Source: Bacteroidota bacterium
GTDB lineage: Bacteria > Bacteroidota > Bacteroidia > UBA7662 > CANHCV01
DNA: 64,000 nt
Reading direction: 5' to 3'
Assembly: GCA_947501265.1 (NCBI GenBank)
Contig: CANMVY010000002.1
Location: 85,048 to 149,047, forward strand
Both the position numbers and the translations under genes were made by a program. Below are positions 43,940 to 54,313 of the stretch, piece after piece. Each line of letters begins with the position of its first letter. Position 1 is the first letter of the stretch. The notes under the pieces were generated by a model, which was not told the DNA's origin, searched no databases, and worked only from the letters and a program-made list of their open reading frames with translations.

Positions 43940-44821
43940 TTAATCGTAAAGTTGATCCATTTTTAAACGAAGGTACTTATTCACCGAAATAAAGGTGCTT
44001 AAAGTCGTAATGATGATTCCAAAAATAAAGAGAAATGCAAAGAGGAAAAGGGTATTGTTCCAATCTTTGATTTCGTTGAATTCCGGTTTGGTTTTAGGAA
44101 GGATAACCATCAATGCTGCCACCAAACCGCAAGCCAAAAGTGCTGCAATGAATCCCTGAATGACGGCGTTTTTCAAAAATGGCTTGCGAATAAAACCATG
44201 GGTTGCGCCAACGAGTTGCATGGTTTTGATGTTGAATCGTTGCGCAAACAGAGAGAGCTTAACGGAATTATTAATGAGGATGATGGAAATGATTAAAATA
44301 ATTCCAGCAAATGCCAATAATGCCAGCCCCAACGTCATGATGTTTTCATTAAATTGCTCCAGGGCTGGTAATTTGTAACTCACCTCATCTACAATGGGGT
44401 TAGCGACAATGTTTCGACGAATTTCTGCCAAATGCTCTTGGTCGGCAAAAGGCGCTTTTACGTACAAATCACAACTTCTTAATAGTGGATTATCCCCCAA
44501 CACCTCGATAAAATCAGACTCCACCTCTACTCCATCCAATCGTTTTGCGGCTTCTTCACGAGAAACGTAATGCAACTTTTTAGTAGAAGGCATGGATTGG
44601 ATGATGATCATGGCATCTTTAATTTCTTGGGAAGAAGCAGAATTTTTGAAGAAAATATCCATCATAAAATTTTCTTTCAACACCAAAACTGCACTTCGAG
44701 CATGAATGGATGCAAAGCCCAAAACTCCAACCAACATCAGTACCAACGCAACCGAAAACAATGCGGTAATACTGGTGCGTTGTGCAAGAGATTGAAAATA
44801 TCGAATGCTTTTCTGAGCCAT
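43940..44821 (-). CDS. ftsX: Cell division protein FtsX (ABC permease-like)
   Basis: The 293-residue protein has the N-terminal helix (ITALFSVALVLMLVGVLGF), the extracellular domain (residues about 50-165, with MIIQSMPSTKKLHYVSREEA and LPALEQFNENIM) and three C-terminal helices containing the FtsX-type core (FNIKTMQLVGATHGFIRKPF). With FtsE it controls peptidoglycan hydrolases at the septum; ftsE is not adjacent, which is common in Bacteroidota. TAACTTTA, one base off consensus, ends 4 nt before the ATG. Confidence 0.92.
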   Translation of the reverse strand: MAQKSIRYFQSLAQRTSITALFSVALVLMLVGVLGFASIHARSAVLVLKENFMMDIFFKNSASSQEIKDAMIIIQSMPSTKKLHYVSREEAAKRLDGVEVESDFIEVLGDNPLLRSCDLYVKAPFADQEHLAEIRRNIVANPIVDEVSYKLPALEQFNENIMTLGLALLAFAGIILIISIILINNSVKLSLFAQRFNIKTMQLVGATHGFIRKPFLKNAVIQGFIAALLACGLVAALMVILPKTKPEFNEIKDWNNTLFLFAFLFIFGIIITTLSTFISVNKYLRLKMDQLYD

Positions 44822-44830
44822 GAAGTAAAG

Positions 44831-46336
44831 TTAATGAAAATTTTTCCAATCTACCTGATCCATCAATTTTTCAGCCATTGCCATGTCCAAATGGATCTCA
44901 CGATCTTCATCCATGAATGAAATGTGCTCTCTAAATTGAAGGTGCAAATCTTCCAAAGATTGACTGCTTTTTCCACCGGAAATTTCTTTTCGAAGATCAA
45001 ATGCTTGTGCAGCATTTAGCCACTCAATTGCCAAAACCTTTTTTACCTGGTGAATGATTTCAAAACATTTAACGGCTGCATTCGCTCCCATGGAAACGTG
45101 ATCCTCTTGTCCATTTGAGCTCACAATGGAATCGGAACTCGAAGGATTGCACCATTGTTTTGTTTTAGAAACAATGCTGGCAGCTGTGTATTGAGGAATC
45201 ATGAATCCGCTGTTCAAACCGCTATTTTTTACCAAGAATGCAGGTAAATCGCGTTGACCAGAAATGAGTAAATAGGTTCTTCGCTCCGAAATATTTCCCA
45301 ATTCGTGTACCGCTAGTCCAAGTTGATCGGCCGTTAACGCCAAAACCTGACCGTGGAAATTCCCTCCTGAAAGGATCAAATCGTCTTCCGGAAAAATTAA
45401 CGGATTATCGGTAACACTCGCAGCTTCGGTTTCGTAAACGGATTTACTTTGTTGCAAAACGGTAAAGGTGGCACCGTGAACCTGCGGAATGCAACGGAAG
45501 GAATAAGGGTCCTGAACGGCTTTTCCCAGGTTATTTTGCATGGTACTGCCGGCCAATAGGTTGCGCATGATAGAGGCCGAATTTATCTGGCCGGCATGCG
45601 GACGAACGCGATGAATGTGTTCCGTAAACGGCTCTTTGGTACCGTTAAAGCCTTCTAAACTAAGAGCTCCAATGGCGTGAGCAGCATGGTACAATTTTTC
45701 CGATTCAATCCAATTGAATATTCCGAAAGCCGACATGAATTGGGTACCATTCAAAAGGGCTAAACCTTCTTTTGCGCTTAACGAAATGGGAGACCATCCC
45801 AACTGTTCCAAGGCTATTTTGGCCGGCATTCGTTTTCCTTTCCAAACGACTTCGCCTCGGCCAATGAGCGGTAAACACAAATGCGCCAAAGGCGCTAAAT
45901 CTCCCGATGCTCCAAGGGAACCTTGTTCAAAAACCACAGGAAGTACATCTTCGTTGTACATCTCAACCAATCGTTGAACAGTTACAAGCTGAACACCTGA
46001 ATGTCCGTAACTTAAGCTTTGAACTTTCAAAGCCAACATCAACCGAACAATCGAGGGAATTACTTCTTTTCCGGTTCCACAAGCATGGCTCATAACGATG
46101 TTTTCCTGCAATTGAGAAAGGTCTTCTTTCGAGATTTTTACATTGCAAAGGGAACCGAACCCGGTGTTTATGCCATAGAATGCTCTATCGTTATCGTTGA
46201 GTTTTTGCTGCAAGAAATCGTAACAATTTTGAATTCTTTTTTCAGCAGCTTCCGACAATGATAAGCAGGCATCACTTTTAGAAATGGCTTCAAAATAATT
46301 CCAAGGAATCTGTTGATCAATAGAAATATGGTTCAT
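44831..46336 (-). CDS. hutH: Histidine ammonia-lyase
   Basis: I choose ATG 46336 (MNHISIDQQIPWNYFEAI), overlapping the hisS stop as ATGA, over the longer 46360 start; this gives 501 residues. The MIO cofactor is formed by the Ala-Ser-Gly in GSLGASGDLAPLAHL, and YGINTGFGSLCNV is the inner-loop Tyr motif. It deaminates histidine to urocanate, the first step of histidine breakdown, whose last step is encoded by ftcD in this window. hutU and hutI are not seen. Coupling to hisS is odd: one gene uses histidine, the other destroys it. Confidence 0.93.
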   Translation of the reverse strand: MNHISIDQQIPWNYFEAISKSDACLSLSEAAEKRIQNCYDFLQQKLNDNDRAFYGINTGFGSLCNVKISKEDLSQLQENIVMSHACGTGKEVIPSIVRLMLALKVQSLSYGHSGVQLVTVQRLVEMYNEDVLPVVFEQGSLGASGDLAPLAHLCLPLIGRGEVVWKGKRMPAKIALEQLGWSPISLSAKEGLALLNGTQFMSAFGIFNWIESEKLYHAAHAIGALSLEGFNGTKEPFTEHIHRVRPHAGQINSASIMRNLLAGSTMQNNLGKAVQDPYSFRCIPQVHGATFTVLQQSKSVYETEAASVTDNPLIFPEDDLILSGGNFHGQVLALTADQLGLAVHELGNISERRTYLLISGQRDLPAFLVKNSGLNSGFMIPQYTAASIVSKTKQWCNPSSSDSIVSSNGQEDHVSMGANAAVKCFEIIHQVKKVLAIEWLNAAQAFDLRKEISGGKSSQSLEDLHLQFREHISFMDEDREIHLDMAMAEKLMDQVDWKNFH

Positions 46337-47673
46337 GATAATTGGAATAATTCGCTCCACGAAATGATATTCTGTTCACCAGAAATCATGTTTTTCACAC
46401 TTATTTTATTTTCTTTCAATTCCGAATCTCCGAGAATGGCTACCCAAGGAATTTGTTTAGAATCGGCGTATTTCATTGCTTTTTTCAGCTTACCAAATTC
46501 AGGATACAGTTCCGATGGCACTTGCATCTTCCTGAATGTACTTAGGAATACGCAGCATTGTTCAAAGGTTTCTTCATCGAAAGCGGTGAAGAGTATTTTT
46601 GTTTTTGAAGGAGTTAGTTCCATGGGGAAAAGATTCAATTCTTCCATGCAATCTAAAATTCGCTCAGCTCCAAAAGAAACCCCTACGCCCGACATATTTT
46701 TCAATCCAAAAACTTCAGTGAGGTTATCGTAACGACCTCCACCACCCAAACTTCCCATTTGAACTTCGTGGGTTACCACTTCGAAAACAGTTCCGGTATA
46801 ATAATCCAATCCCCTCGCCAAGGAAATATCAAATTTGGCATGGGTCAATCCAACATTTTGCAACAAATAGTTCACCTCTTTCCATCCTTCACTATTTCCC
46901 AAAACTTCATCCAAAATATTCCATTGTTCTGAAAAGTCGGCAGAAAGGAGATTCACCAAATCCAATGCCGTTGTAGAAGATAAATCTTCCATTTCTTGCA
47001 ATTCGGAGGCAAATCCTGAAATTCCAATTTTATCGATCTTATCCATGGAAATGAGGACCGATGAAAACACCGATTCAAATCCCCATGCCTTGGCCAATTC
47101 ATTCAACACCTTGCGGTTATTAAATCGAATGGTAAAATCTTGAAAACCCAAGCGCGTGAAAACTTCTTCATAAATTTGAATGAGTTCCACTTCGTTGAAG
47201 AGGGAATTGGATCCAACGATATCGACATCGCATTGGTAAAACTCTTGATAACGACCTCGTTGCGGGCGATCGCCTCTCCAAACAGGTTGAATTTGGTAAC
47301 GTTTGAAGGGCATTGGAAGTTTTTCCCAATTCATAGCCACAAAACGAGCCATAGGAACGGTAAGGTCATACCGAAGTCCACGGTCGGAAGAATCGGGAAT
47401 AAATCCAGTTTGAATATCTTTAAGTGCCTCGGCAACTTGAGGATTGGATTCTTTGAGGGAACGATTGCTTCGAATATGGAAGAGTAGTTTATCGCCCTCA
47501 TTTCCATATTTTCCAGTAAGGGTAGATAAATTTTCAACCGCAGGAGTTTCCAAGGGTTGGAATCCATATTTCTGAAAAATGTCTTCTATCAATTGAAACA
47601 GATACTTCCTTTTTACAACCTCGAGCGGTGCATAATCGCGGGTACCTTTGGACAAAGTAGGTTTAACGGCCAT
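46333..47673 (-). CDS. hisS: Histidyl-tRNA synthetase
   Basis: The natural start is ATG 47673 (MAVKPTLSKGTRDYAP), not 47703, which gives 446 residues. Class II motifs are clear: LTGKYGNEGDKLLFHIRSN, the motif 2 region RYQIQPVWRGDRPQRGRYQEF, and the histidine-specific SLARGLDYYTGTVFEVVTHE. The anticodon-binding domain is at the C-terminus. A TATCTTCG element (one base off consensus) ends 4 nt before the ATG, and the groEL terminator lies immediately upstream. Confidence 0.95.
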   Translation of the reverse strand: MAVKPTLSKGTRDYAPLEVVKRKYLFQLIEDIFQKYGFQPLETPAVENLSTLTGKYGNEGDKLLFHIRSNRSLKESNPQVAEALKDIQTGFIPDSSDRGLRYDLTVPMARFVAMNWEKLPMPFKRYQIQPVWRGDRPQRGRYQEFYQCDVDIVGSNSLFNEVELIQIYEEVFTRLGFQDFTIRFNNRKVLNELAKAWGFESVFSSVLISMDKIDKIGISGFASELQEMEDLSSTTALDLVNLLSADFSEQWNILDEVLGNSEGWKEVNYLLQNVGLTHAKFDISLARGLDYYTGTVFEVVTHEVQMGSLGGGGRYDNLTEVFGLKNMSGVGVSFGAERILDCMEELNLFPMELTPSKTKILFTAFDEETFEQCCVFLSTFRKMQVPSELYPEFGKLKKAMKYADSKQIPWVAILGDSELKENKISVKNMISGEQNIISWSELFQLS

Positions 47674-47677
47674 GGTG

Positions 47678-47685
47678 CGAAGATA
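47678..47685 (-). promoter_or_regulatory. -7-like element of hisS, 4 nt from the ATG
   Basis: TATCTTCG, then CACC, then ATG on the minus strand. One mismatch to TAnnTTTG; the placement equals that of ftcD, pcm, ffh and the S46 gene. Confidence 0.45.
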
Positions 47686-47687
47686 CG

Positions 47688-47717
47688 AAAAAGCCCCGAC
47701 CAAAATTGGATCGGGGC
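47688..47717 (-). terminator. Terminator of groESL
   Basis: GCCCCGA...TCGGGGC with an inner CC/GG pair forms the stem on the minus strand, followed by TTTTT. It separates groEL from hisS. Confidence 0.85.
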
Positions 47718-47744
47718 GTATCTAAAATGGTTAAAGAAGAAGAA

Positions 47745-49385
<1,641 letters not shown>

Positions 49386-49394
49386 CTAATTTAA

Positions 49395-49673
49395 TTAACC
49401 AATGATTGCAAGAATATCGCTTTCACGCATGATAAGGTAATCTTTACCTTCATACTTCAACTCAGTTCCGGCGTATTTGCCATAAAGAACCACATCTCCT
49501 ACTTTGGTAGTCATGGGCTCGTCTTTCTTTCCAGCACCAACGGAAACGACTGTTCCGCGTTGTGGTTTTTCTTGAGCAGTATCAGGAATGATGATACCTG
49601 AACTGGTAACTTGTTCTGCCGCTGCGGGCTCAACCAGAACCCGATCAGCGATGGGAGTGATTTTAACTGACAT
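49395..49673 (-). CDS. groES: Co-chaperonin GroES
   Basis: The 92-residue protein has [22 protein letters not shown], the mobile loop with [21 protein letters not shown], and the end [15 protein letters not shown]. It forms the heptameric lid of GroEL. The upstream 184-nt gap has no clear TAnnTTTG element and no CIRCE element, but does have an inverted repeat and a sigma-54-like sequence. Confidence 0.97.
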   Translation of the reverse strand: MSVKITPIADRVLVEPAAAEQVTSSGIIIPDTAQEKPQRGTVVSVGAGKKDEPMTTKVGDVVLYGKYAGTELKYEGKDYLIMRESDILAIIG

Positions 49674-49765
49674 AATTTAAATGGATTTTTTAATCTTCCT
49701 CTTCCATTCAAGCATTATGCCACAAAGAAAAAGGAATGGTATTCTGGAAATTTTGACAAATCCGA

Positions 49766-49780
49766 CCAATTCGTCTGCCA
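49766..49780 (-). promoter_or_regulatory. Sigma-54-like element upstream of groESL
   Basis: On the minus strand the sequence is TGGCAGACGAATTGG. It matches TGGCA-N6-TTG with correct spacing of the -24 and -12 parts; the final base is G instead of the conserved C. A start about 12 nt downstream would leave a leader of about 80 nt before groES. This is a candidate only. Confidence 0.3.
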
Positions 49781-49811
49781 AAAATGCAAACGATTGGAAA
49801 AATTTGGCAGA
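49774..49811. repeat. 9-bp perfect inverted repeat upstream of groESL
   Basis: TCTGCCAAA and TTTGGCAGA are separated by 20 nt. One arm overlaps the sigma-54-like element, which fits an operator or activator site better than a terminator, since the real secG terminator hairpin follows at 49821-49834. Confidence 0.55.
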
Positions 49812-49840
49812 AAAAAAAAAGCGCCTGTCGGCGCTTTTGC
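49811..49840 (-). terminator. Terminator after secG
   Basis: GCGCC-GACA-GGCGC followed by ten T on the minus strand. It ends the miaB-to-secG operon before groES. Confidence 0.88.
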
Positions 49841-49857
49841 TATAATTTAGTAGTGAT

Positions 49858-50220
49858 TTATTGAGCCGGTGCAGGAGCAGGAGTTGCTGCAGGAGCAGGA
49901 GCTGCTGGCTGTTGTGTTGCAGGCATGCTTTTCGCCATTTCTGCCGCTTCAGAATTCGTCGTAGTTGTTTGCTCGATACCATCGGCAGCAGCTACCGTAC
50001 GATCAATACCTAAATTCATTCCTACAGAAAGAACCAATAAAGCGATTACCAATCCCCAAGTGATTTTTTCAACCACATCGGAAGAACGAGCAACACCAAT
50101 GATTTGGCTTGGGGCAGACATGGATGCTGTTAAACCACCGCCTTTTGGTTTTTGAATCAATACAACCAACACCAAGAGGATGCATACCAAAATGATTAGA
50201 GAAAATAAAATTCCTGTCAT
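49858..50220 (-). CDS. secG: Preprotein translocase subunit SecG
   Basis: The 120-residue protein has two membrane helices (FSLIILVCILLVLVVLI and ITWGLVIALLVLSVGM) flanking the SecG loop QKPKGGGLTASMSAPSQIIG. The C-terminal 40 residues are a low-complexity Ala/Pro tail. It assists SecYE in protein export. It overlaps the upstream TPR-like gene by 4 nt. Confidence 0.93.
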   Translation of the reverse strand: MTGILFSLIILVCILLVLVVLIQKPKGGGLTASMSAPSQIIGVARSSDVVEKITWGLVIALLVLSVGMNLGIDRTVAAADGIEQTTTTNSEAAEMAKSMPATQQPAAPAPAATPAPAPAQ

Positions 50221-51035
50221 GACTTTAATTTTTGTTGAATGGTCTCCATTCGATTTGCAAAATAAATGCTTTTTTCGGGGAATTTCAAATTCAATTTTTC
50301 ATAAACGGCTAAAGCCATCAAAAATTGACCTTGAGCTTCATAAATTCTTGCTAGCGTATCGCTTACTGGCTCTTCAAAAATTTCTTCTTCCGTAAGCAAT
50401 GGTGCGATGTCGTCAACCGGCGGTATTTCGTTTTTGTGCGGTAGCGGGAAATACGGAACCGCCGCCAACATTTGAGCCTCTAACGGATCAAAATCGGGCT
50501 TTTTTACCTGATAATTCTCAGACTTTTCCGGTGAATCGTTGTACCGAATCAGGAAATCTGAAAGGGTAAATAAAGGTCGTTCTACCGGATTTTCGGAAAC
50601 TATTATCGCTTCTTCATCCGCTTTGATTGGCAATTGAACCTCAATGGATAATTTTTCTTCCGGCGGTTGAACTTGAGTAATTTTTTCTTCTTTTTTCTGC
50701 TCCAACACCAACTGGTTTTGAATCAATTCAATGGTGCTGGCTACCTGGGAAATTTGTTTTTTAACCTTTTGCTTCTCATTTTCCAATTCGGGATTGGGCT
50801 CCATTTGCTGAAGAAGCCTCTTCAACGCTGAACGGTCGGGAAAATACGGTGCAGAATCGCGCAAAACTTCCAAATAACGATGGTCGTGTTCCAATTTCAG
50901 CTTTCCCAACCACGCCCATCGGGCTCCGGTGAACCACGGATAATCGCGAACCAAGTCCTCCAAATCTTTGGCTTCAACCGCTCGAATAAAATCGAGGTTG
51001 CCGCTCCAAAGATTAACGAGTTGCTTTTGATTCAT
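50217..51035 (-). CDS. TPR-like protein of unknown function between lptE and secG
   Basis: The 272-residue protein has no signal peptide. Its N-terminal 85 residues are helical and aromatic (DYPWFTGARWAWLGKLKLE); a charged coiled-coil or disordered middle follows (residues about 85-180). The C-terminus (SDTLARIYEAQGQFLMALAVYEKLNLKFPEKS) is a single TPR-like hairpin. The gene seems to be a constant neighbour of lptE and secG in Bacteroidota from what I remember, but no function is known to me. Confidence 0.78.
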   Translation of the reverse strand: MNQKQLVNLWSGNLDFIRAVEAKDLEDLVRDYPWFTGARWAWLGKLKLEHDHRYLEVLRDSAPYFPDRSALKRLLQQMEPNPELENEKQKVKKQISQVASTIELIQNQLVLEQKKEEKITQVQPPEEKLSIEVQLPIKADEEAIIVSENPVERPLFTLSDFLIRYNDSPEKSENYQVKKPDFDPLEAQMLAAVPYFPLPHKNEIPPVDDIAPLLTEEEIFEEPVSDTLARIYEAQGQFLMALAVYEKLNLKFPEKSIYFANRMETIQQKLKS

Positions 51036-51036
51036 A

Positions 51037-51549
51037 TCACCAATTTACGAAAGATTTGTTGAATAAGTCCTCGGCCAATTGTTTTGAAATGTCGTTCACC
51101 AAGGTTGACTCCACCGAACCAAGGGGCACCGAGCCCGAAAAATCTGCATAACGCACAAATCGTTGCTGCCACGATTTGGATTTCTCTTTTTTATCGAAAA
51201 AGGTAACTTCAATGGAAATAGTCAACCTATTCAGCGCCGCAGATTGGTCGTTCCCAGAAAACCCCGCAGGCGCTACTTCGTATCCCACAATGCTTCCGCG
51301 GTAACCAATATCGGCCAAATCCTCGTTGTTGATTACCCGAATGGAGGTTTGACTAACGAATTTATCCCGAAGCTTTTCCGTTAACAGCGGACTCAACGTT
51401 GGTGAAGCCAAAGGAGCCTTGTTTTCAAATTGGAGAATGGAAACCGTTTTAATGGAAGGATCTACACTCGCTCCTGTGAAAGAGTAGTTTACCCGACATC
51501 CCGACAAAATAAGTAGAAAAAGTAAGCATCCTTTAATCCTCCAAACCAT
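51037..51549 (-). CDS. lptE: LptE-family outer-membrane lipoprotein (LPS assembly)
   Basis: The 170-residue protein has the lipobox LLILSGC with the acylated Cys at 18, then SIKTVSILQFENKAPLASPTLSPLLTEKLRDKF, typical of the Bacteroidota LptE-like family. LptE supports LptD in placing LPS in the outer leaflet. Its start overlaps the sigma-54 activator gene by 17 nt. Confidence 0.87.
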   Translation of the reverse strand: MVWRIKGCLLFLLILSGCRVNYSFTGASVDPSIKTVSILQFENKAPLASPTLSPLLTEKLRDKFVSQTSIRVINNEDLADIGYRGSIVGYEVAPAGFSGNDQSAALNRLTISIEVTFFDKKEKSKSWQQRFVRYADFSGSVPLGSVESTLVNDISKQLAEDLFNKSFVNW

Positions 51550-52774
51550 ATTCTTTGATTTTTCGGTACAACGTTCTTTCAGAAATACCTAACTCCAATG
51601 CAGCATTTTTCCTTCGTCCCCGATGTTTTTGAAGTGATTTTTCAATCATTCGCTTCTCCACTTCCATCAAGGATAAATTTTCTTCAATGTCCTCCACCTC
51701 AGAAACCCGAAGGTCCTTCCGAGGGGCAATGTTTTCCGAAATAACGAACGCATTGGTTGGTGATGCGGCCATCCACGAGGAGGAATCTGGTGGAATAATT
51801 GAGTCTTGAATGATGCTCATTTCGGAAGGAGTAACCGAATTTGAGGATGGCGTAAAACCACCAGCAACTTTTTTCAATTCGGTAATATCGCGCTTCATTT
51901 CGAAAAGTAACTTATACAAAATTTCGCGTTCTGAAAGATCATTTGGATTATTTTGATCGAAAATCACCGGCATGGACTTGGGAGCATGATCTGGCAAATA
52001 CTTCAAAAATTCTTCTCCTTGAATAAAGCGATTCTTTTCGAGCACATTGACTTGTTCGGCGATGTTTCTTAATTGACGAATATTTCCTGGCCAAGAAAAA
52101 CGTTTTAATATTTCCTGAGCGGAATCGTCCAACCGAACGGGAGCAATGCCATACTTTTCACTAAAATCTACTGAGAATTTTCGGAATAACAACGGAACAT
52201 CCTCGGCTCTCTCTCTCAAGGGTGGAATTTCGATGGGAACCGTATTCAATCGGTAGTACAAATCTTCTCGAAACTTCCCTTTTTCGATAGCCCCGTGCAG
52301 ATTTACGTTGGTAGCAGCGATGACTCTAACATTGGTTTTCTGCACTTTCGAAGATCCCACACGGATGTATTCACCGGTTTCCAATACGCGCAACAATCGA
52401 GCTTGGGTGCCGGTGGGCAACTCCCCTACTTCATCTAAAAAAATGGTCCCACCGTCTACCTCTTCGAAATATCCTTTTCTACTTTCCATAGCCCCTGTAA
52501 AGGAACCTTTTTCATGTCCGAACAACTCCGAGTCGATGGTTCCTTCAGGAATAGCACCGCAGTTAACGGCTATGAATTTATTGTGTTTCCGAGGACTAAG
52601 TTGATGAATGATCTTTGAAAAAACTTCCTTTCCTACTCCACTCTCACCTAAAATTAAAACCGAAAGTTCGGTAGATGCAACCTGGGCTGCAACGGTAATG
52701 GCCCGATTCAATCGAGGAGCATCACCAATGATTCCGAACTTGTTTTTTAAGGTTTGTAACTCTTGTGGACTCAT
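51533..52774 (-). CDS. Sigma-54-dependent transcriptional activator without a sensory domain
   Basis: I start at ATG 52774 ([20 protein letters not shown]), overlapping the miaB stop as ATGA; this gives 413 residues. The AAA+ domain begins almost at once: Walker A GESGVGKE, sigma-54 contact loop GSFTGA (usual form GAFTGA) and the Walker B segment [12 protein letters not shown]. The C-terminal Fis-type helix-turn-helix is [20 protein letters not shown]. There is no receiver, GAF or PAS domain, so activity may be set by expression or by a partner. Its targets are unknown; see the groESL element. Confidence 0.92.
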   Translation of the reverse strand: MSPQELQTLKNKFGIIGDAPRLNRAITVAAQVASTELSVLILGESGVGKEVFSKIIHQLSPRKHNKFIAVNCGAIPEGTIDSELFGHEKGSFTGAMESRKGYFEEVDGGTIFLDEVGELPTGTQARLLRVLETGEYIRVGSSKVQKTNVRVIAATNVNLHGAIEKGKFREDLYYRLNTVPIEIPPLRERAEDVPLLFRKFSVDFSEKYGIAPVRLDDSAQEILKRFSWPGNIRQLRNIAEQVNVLEKNRFIQGEEFLKYLPDHAPKSMPVIFDQNNPNDLSEREILYKLLFEMKRDITELKKVAGGFTPSSNSVTPSEMSIIQDSIIPPDSSSWMAASPTNAFVISENIAPRKDLRVSEVEDIEENLSLMEVEKRMIEKSLQKHRGRRKNAALELGISERTLYRKIKEYGLED

Positions 52775-54189
52775 AACTTCTCGATGAAAGTTCCGATGAG
52801 TGTGGCCTGAGAACAATCTTCCATTTTCACCATAACATAATCGCCAGGTTGAACGTGATCTTGGGTTGGGAAAACCACCATTTTATTCTGGGAGTTTCTT
52901 CCGCATTGTTGGTGATTTCCTTTTTTGGCAAATCCTTCTACCAAAATTTTCTGTGTTTGCCCTACCGCTTCCTTGTTTCTTTCTAAGGAATAACCGCTTT
53001 GTTTGGCAATGATTTCATCCAAACGGCGGCTCTTTACCTCCTCGGCAATATCATCTTTGTACTTGCGAGCCGCAAATGTTCCTGGGCGTTCGCTGTATTT
53101 GAACATGTAAGACATGTCGTACTTCACGAAATCGATCATCGAAAGCGTATCAGCGTGCTCTTCTTCGGTTTCACCGCAAAATCCGGCAATCACGTCCGAA
53201 GTGATGGCACATTCTGGAATGATGCGTCGAATAGCTTCCACCCGATTCATGTACCATTCCCGTGAGTATGTTCGGTTCATTCGCTCCAAACATGTGGTAG
53301 AACCCGATTGAACGGGCAAGTGAATGCATTTGCAAATGTTTTCGTGGTTCGCCATGGTTTCGAGCACTTCATCTGTAATGTCTTTGGGATGGGAAGTACT
53401 GAAACGAACGCGCAACAACGGACTAATCAATGCTACTCGTTCTAGAAGTTGCGCAAAATTCACGTTTTCTTCCTCGTTGGACCAATGGTAGGAATCTACG
53501 TTTTGGCCAAGAAGTGTAACTTCTTTGTATCCTTTTTCAAACAAATCCCGGCATTCAGAAATGATGGAATGAGCGTCGCGACTTCTTTCACGTCCGCGGG
53601 TAAACGGCACGACACAAAAGGAACACATATTATCGCACCCGCGCATGATGGTTACGAAGGCCAATACTCCGTTTCCGCCCAAACGAACAGGAGTAATATC
53701 CGCATAAGTTTCTTCTCTAGAAAGAATAACGTTCACCGCTTTTTGTCCGGATTCAACTTGATCCAAGAGGTTCGGTAGATCTTTGTAGGCATCGGGGCCA
53801 ATTACCAAATCAACCACTTTTTCTTCATCCAATAATTTGGCTTTCATGCGTTCGGCCATGCAGCCCAAAACGCCGATCACCATTTCCGGTTTTTGCTTTT
53901 TAGCCATTCTGAAAACATCCAATCGGCCGCGAACCTTTTGTTCTGCATTTTCACGAATGGAACAAGTATTGATGAAAACTACATCGGCCTCTTGAAGGTT
54001 CGGAGTGGATGAATATCCATTTTCGGCCATGATGGAGGCAACAATCTCAGAATCCGAAAAATTCATTTGGCAGCCGTAACTTTCCAAATACATTTTTTTG
54101 GTCCCTTGTTCAATCCCTTGCAATACCTCGCCCTGACGGGTTTCATCGGTAACTTTTTCAAATACGTTTCCAGAAAATTGATTCGCCAT
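52771..54189 (-). CDS. miaB: tRNA-2-methylthio-N6-dimethylallyladenosine synthase MiaB
   Basis: The 472-residue radical-SAM enzyme has the UPF0004 domain ([21 protein letters not shown]), the radical-SAM triad in [23 protein letters not shown], and a C-terminal TRAM domain ([20 protein letters not shown]). It adds the methylthio group to i6A37 of tRNAs reading codons that start with U, which includes tRNA-Leu(CAA) found here. It needs two Fe-S clusters. It leads the miaB-secG operon. Confidence 0.96.
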   Translation of the reverse strand: MANQFSGNVFEKVTDETRQGEVLQGIEQGTKKMYLESYGCQMNFSDSEIVASIMAENGYSSTPNLQEADVVFINTCSIRENAEQKVRGRLDVFRMAKKQKPEMVIGVLGCMAERMKAKLLDEEKVVDLVIGPDAYKDLPNLLDQVESGQKAVNVILSREETYADITPVRLGGNGVLAFVTIMRGCDNMCSFCVVPFTRGRERSRDAHSIISECRDLFEKGYKEVTLLGQNVDSYHWSNEEENVNFAQLLERVALISPLLRVRFSTSHPKDITDEVLETMANHENICKCIHLPVQSGSTTCLERMNRTYSREWYMNRVEAIRRIIPECAITSDVIAGFCGETEEEHADTLSMIDFVKYDMSYMFKYSERPGTFAARKYKDDIAEEVKSRRLDEIIAKQSGYSLERNKEAVGQTQKILVEGFAKKGNHQQCGRNSQNKMVVFPTQDHVQPGDYVMVKMEDCSQATLIGTFIEKL

Positions 54190-54206
54190 AATGTTTGTAT
54201 TCTTCG

Positions 54207-54214
54207 CAAAAATA
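54207..54214 (-). promoter_or_regulatory. -7 element of miaB
   Basis: TATTTTTG on the minus strand, 17 nt before the ATG. A TTTTG inside the TGACAAAATGTCA palindrome lies 22 nt upstream and may be its -33 element. Confidence 0.55.
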
Positions 54215-54233
54215 CAAAAGGAAAATCCCTCTG

Positions 54234-54246
54234 TGACAAAATGTCA
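54234..54246. promoter_or_regulatory. Palindrome TGACA-AAA-TGTCA between miaB and proline dehydrogenase
   Basis: A perfect 5-3-5 inverted repeat sits between two divergent promoters, at the likely -33 position of miaB and about 44 nt upstream of the -7 element of the proline dehydrogenase gene. Its position suits an operator; no regulator is known to me for it. Confidence 0.45.
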
Positions 54247-54289
54247 TATTATTTCCGTAAAAAATTTAGGAAGGAAATACCCACCGCGA

Positions 54290-54297
54290 TAACTTTG
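54290..54297 (+). promoter_or_regulatory. -7 element of the proline dehydrogenase gene
   Basis: TAACTTTG, 16 nt before the ATG. Confidence 0.6.
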
Positions 54298-54313
54298 CGC
54301 AAAATCGCAAGAA

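Noticed and set aside
49677-49982. 101-codon minus-strand ORF covering the groES upstream region
   Set aside because: It reads secG in another frame, runs through the terminator and has an unlikely composition.
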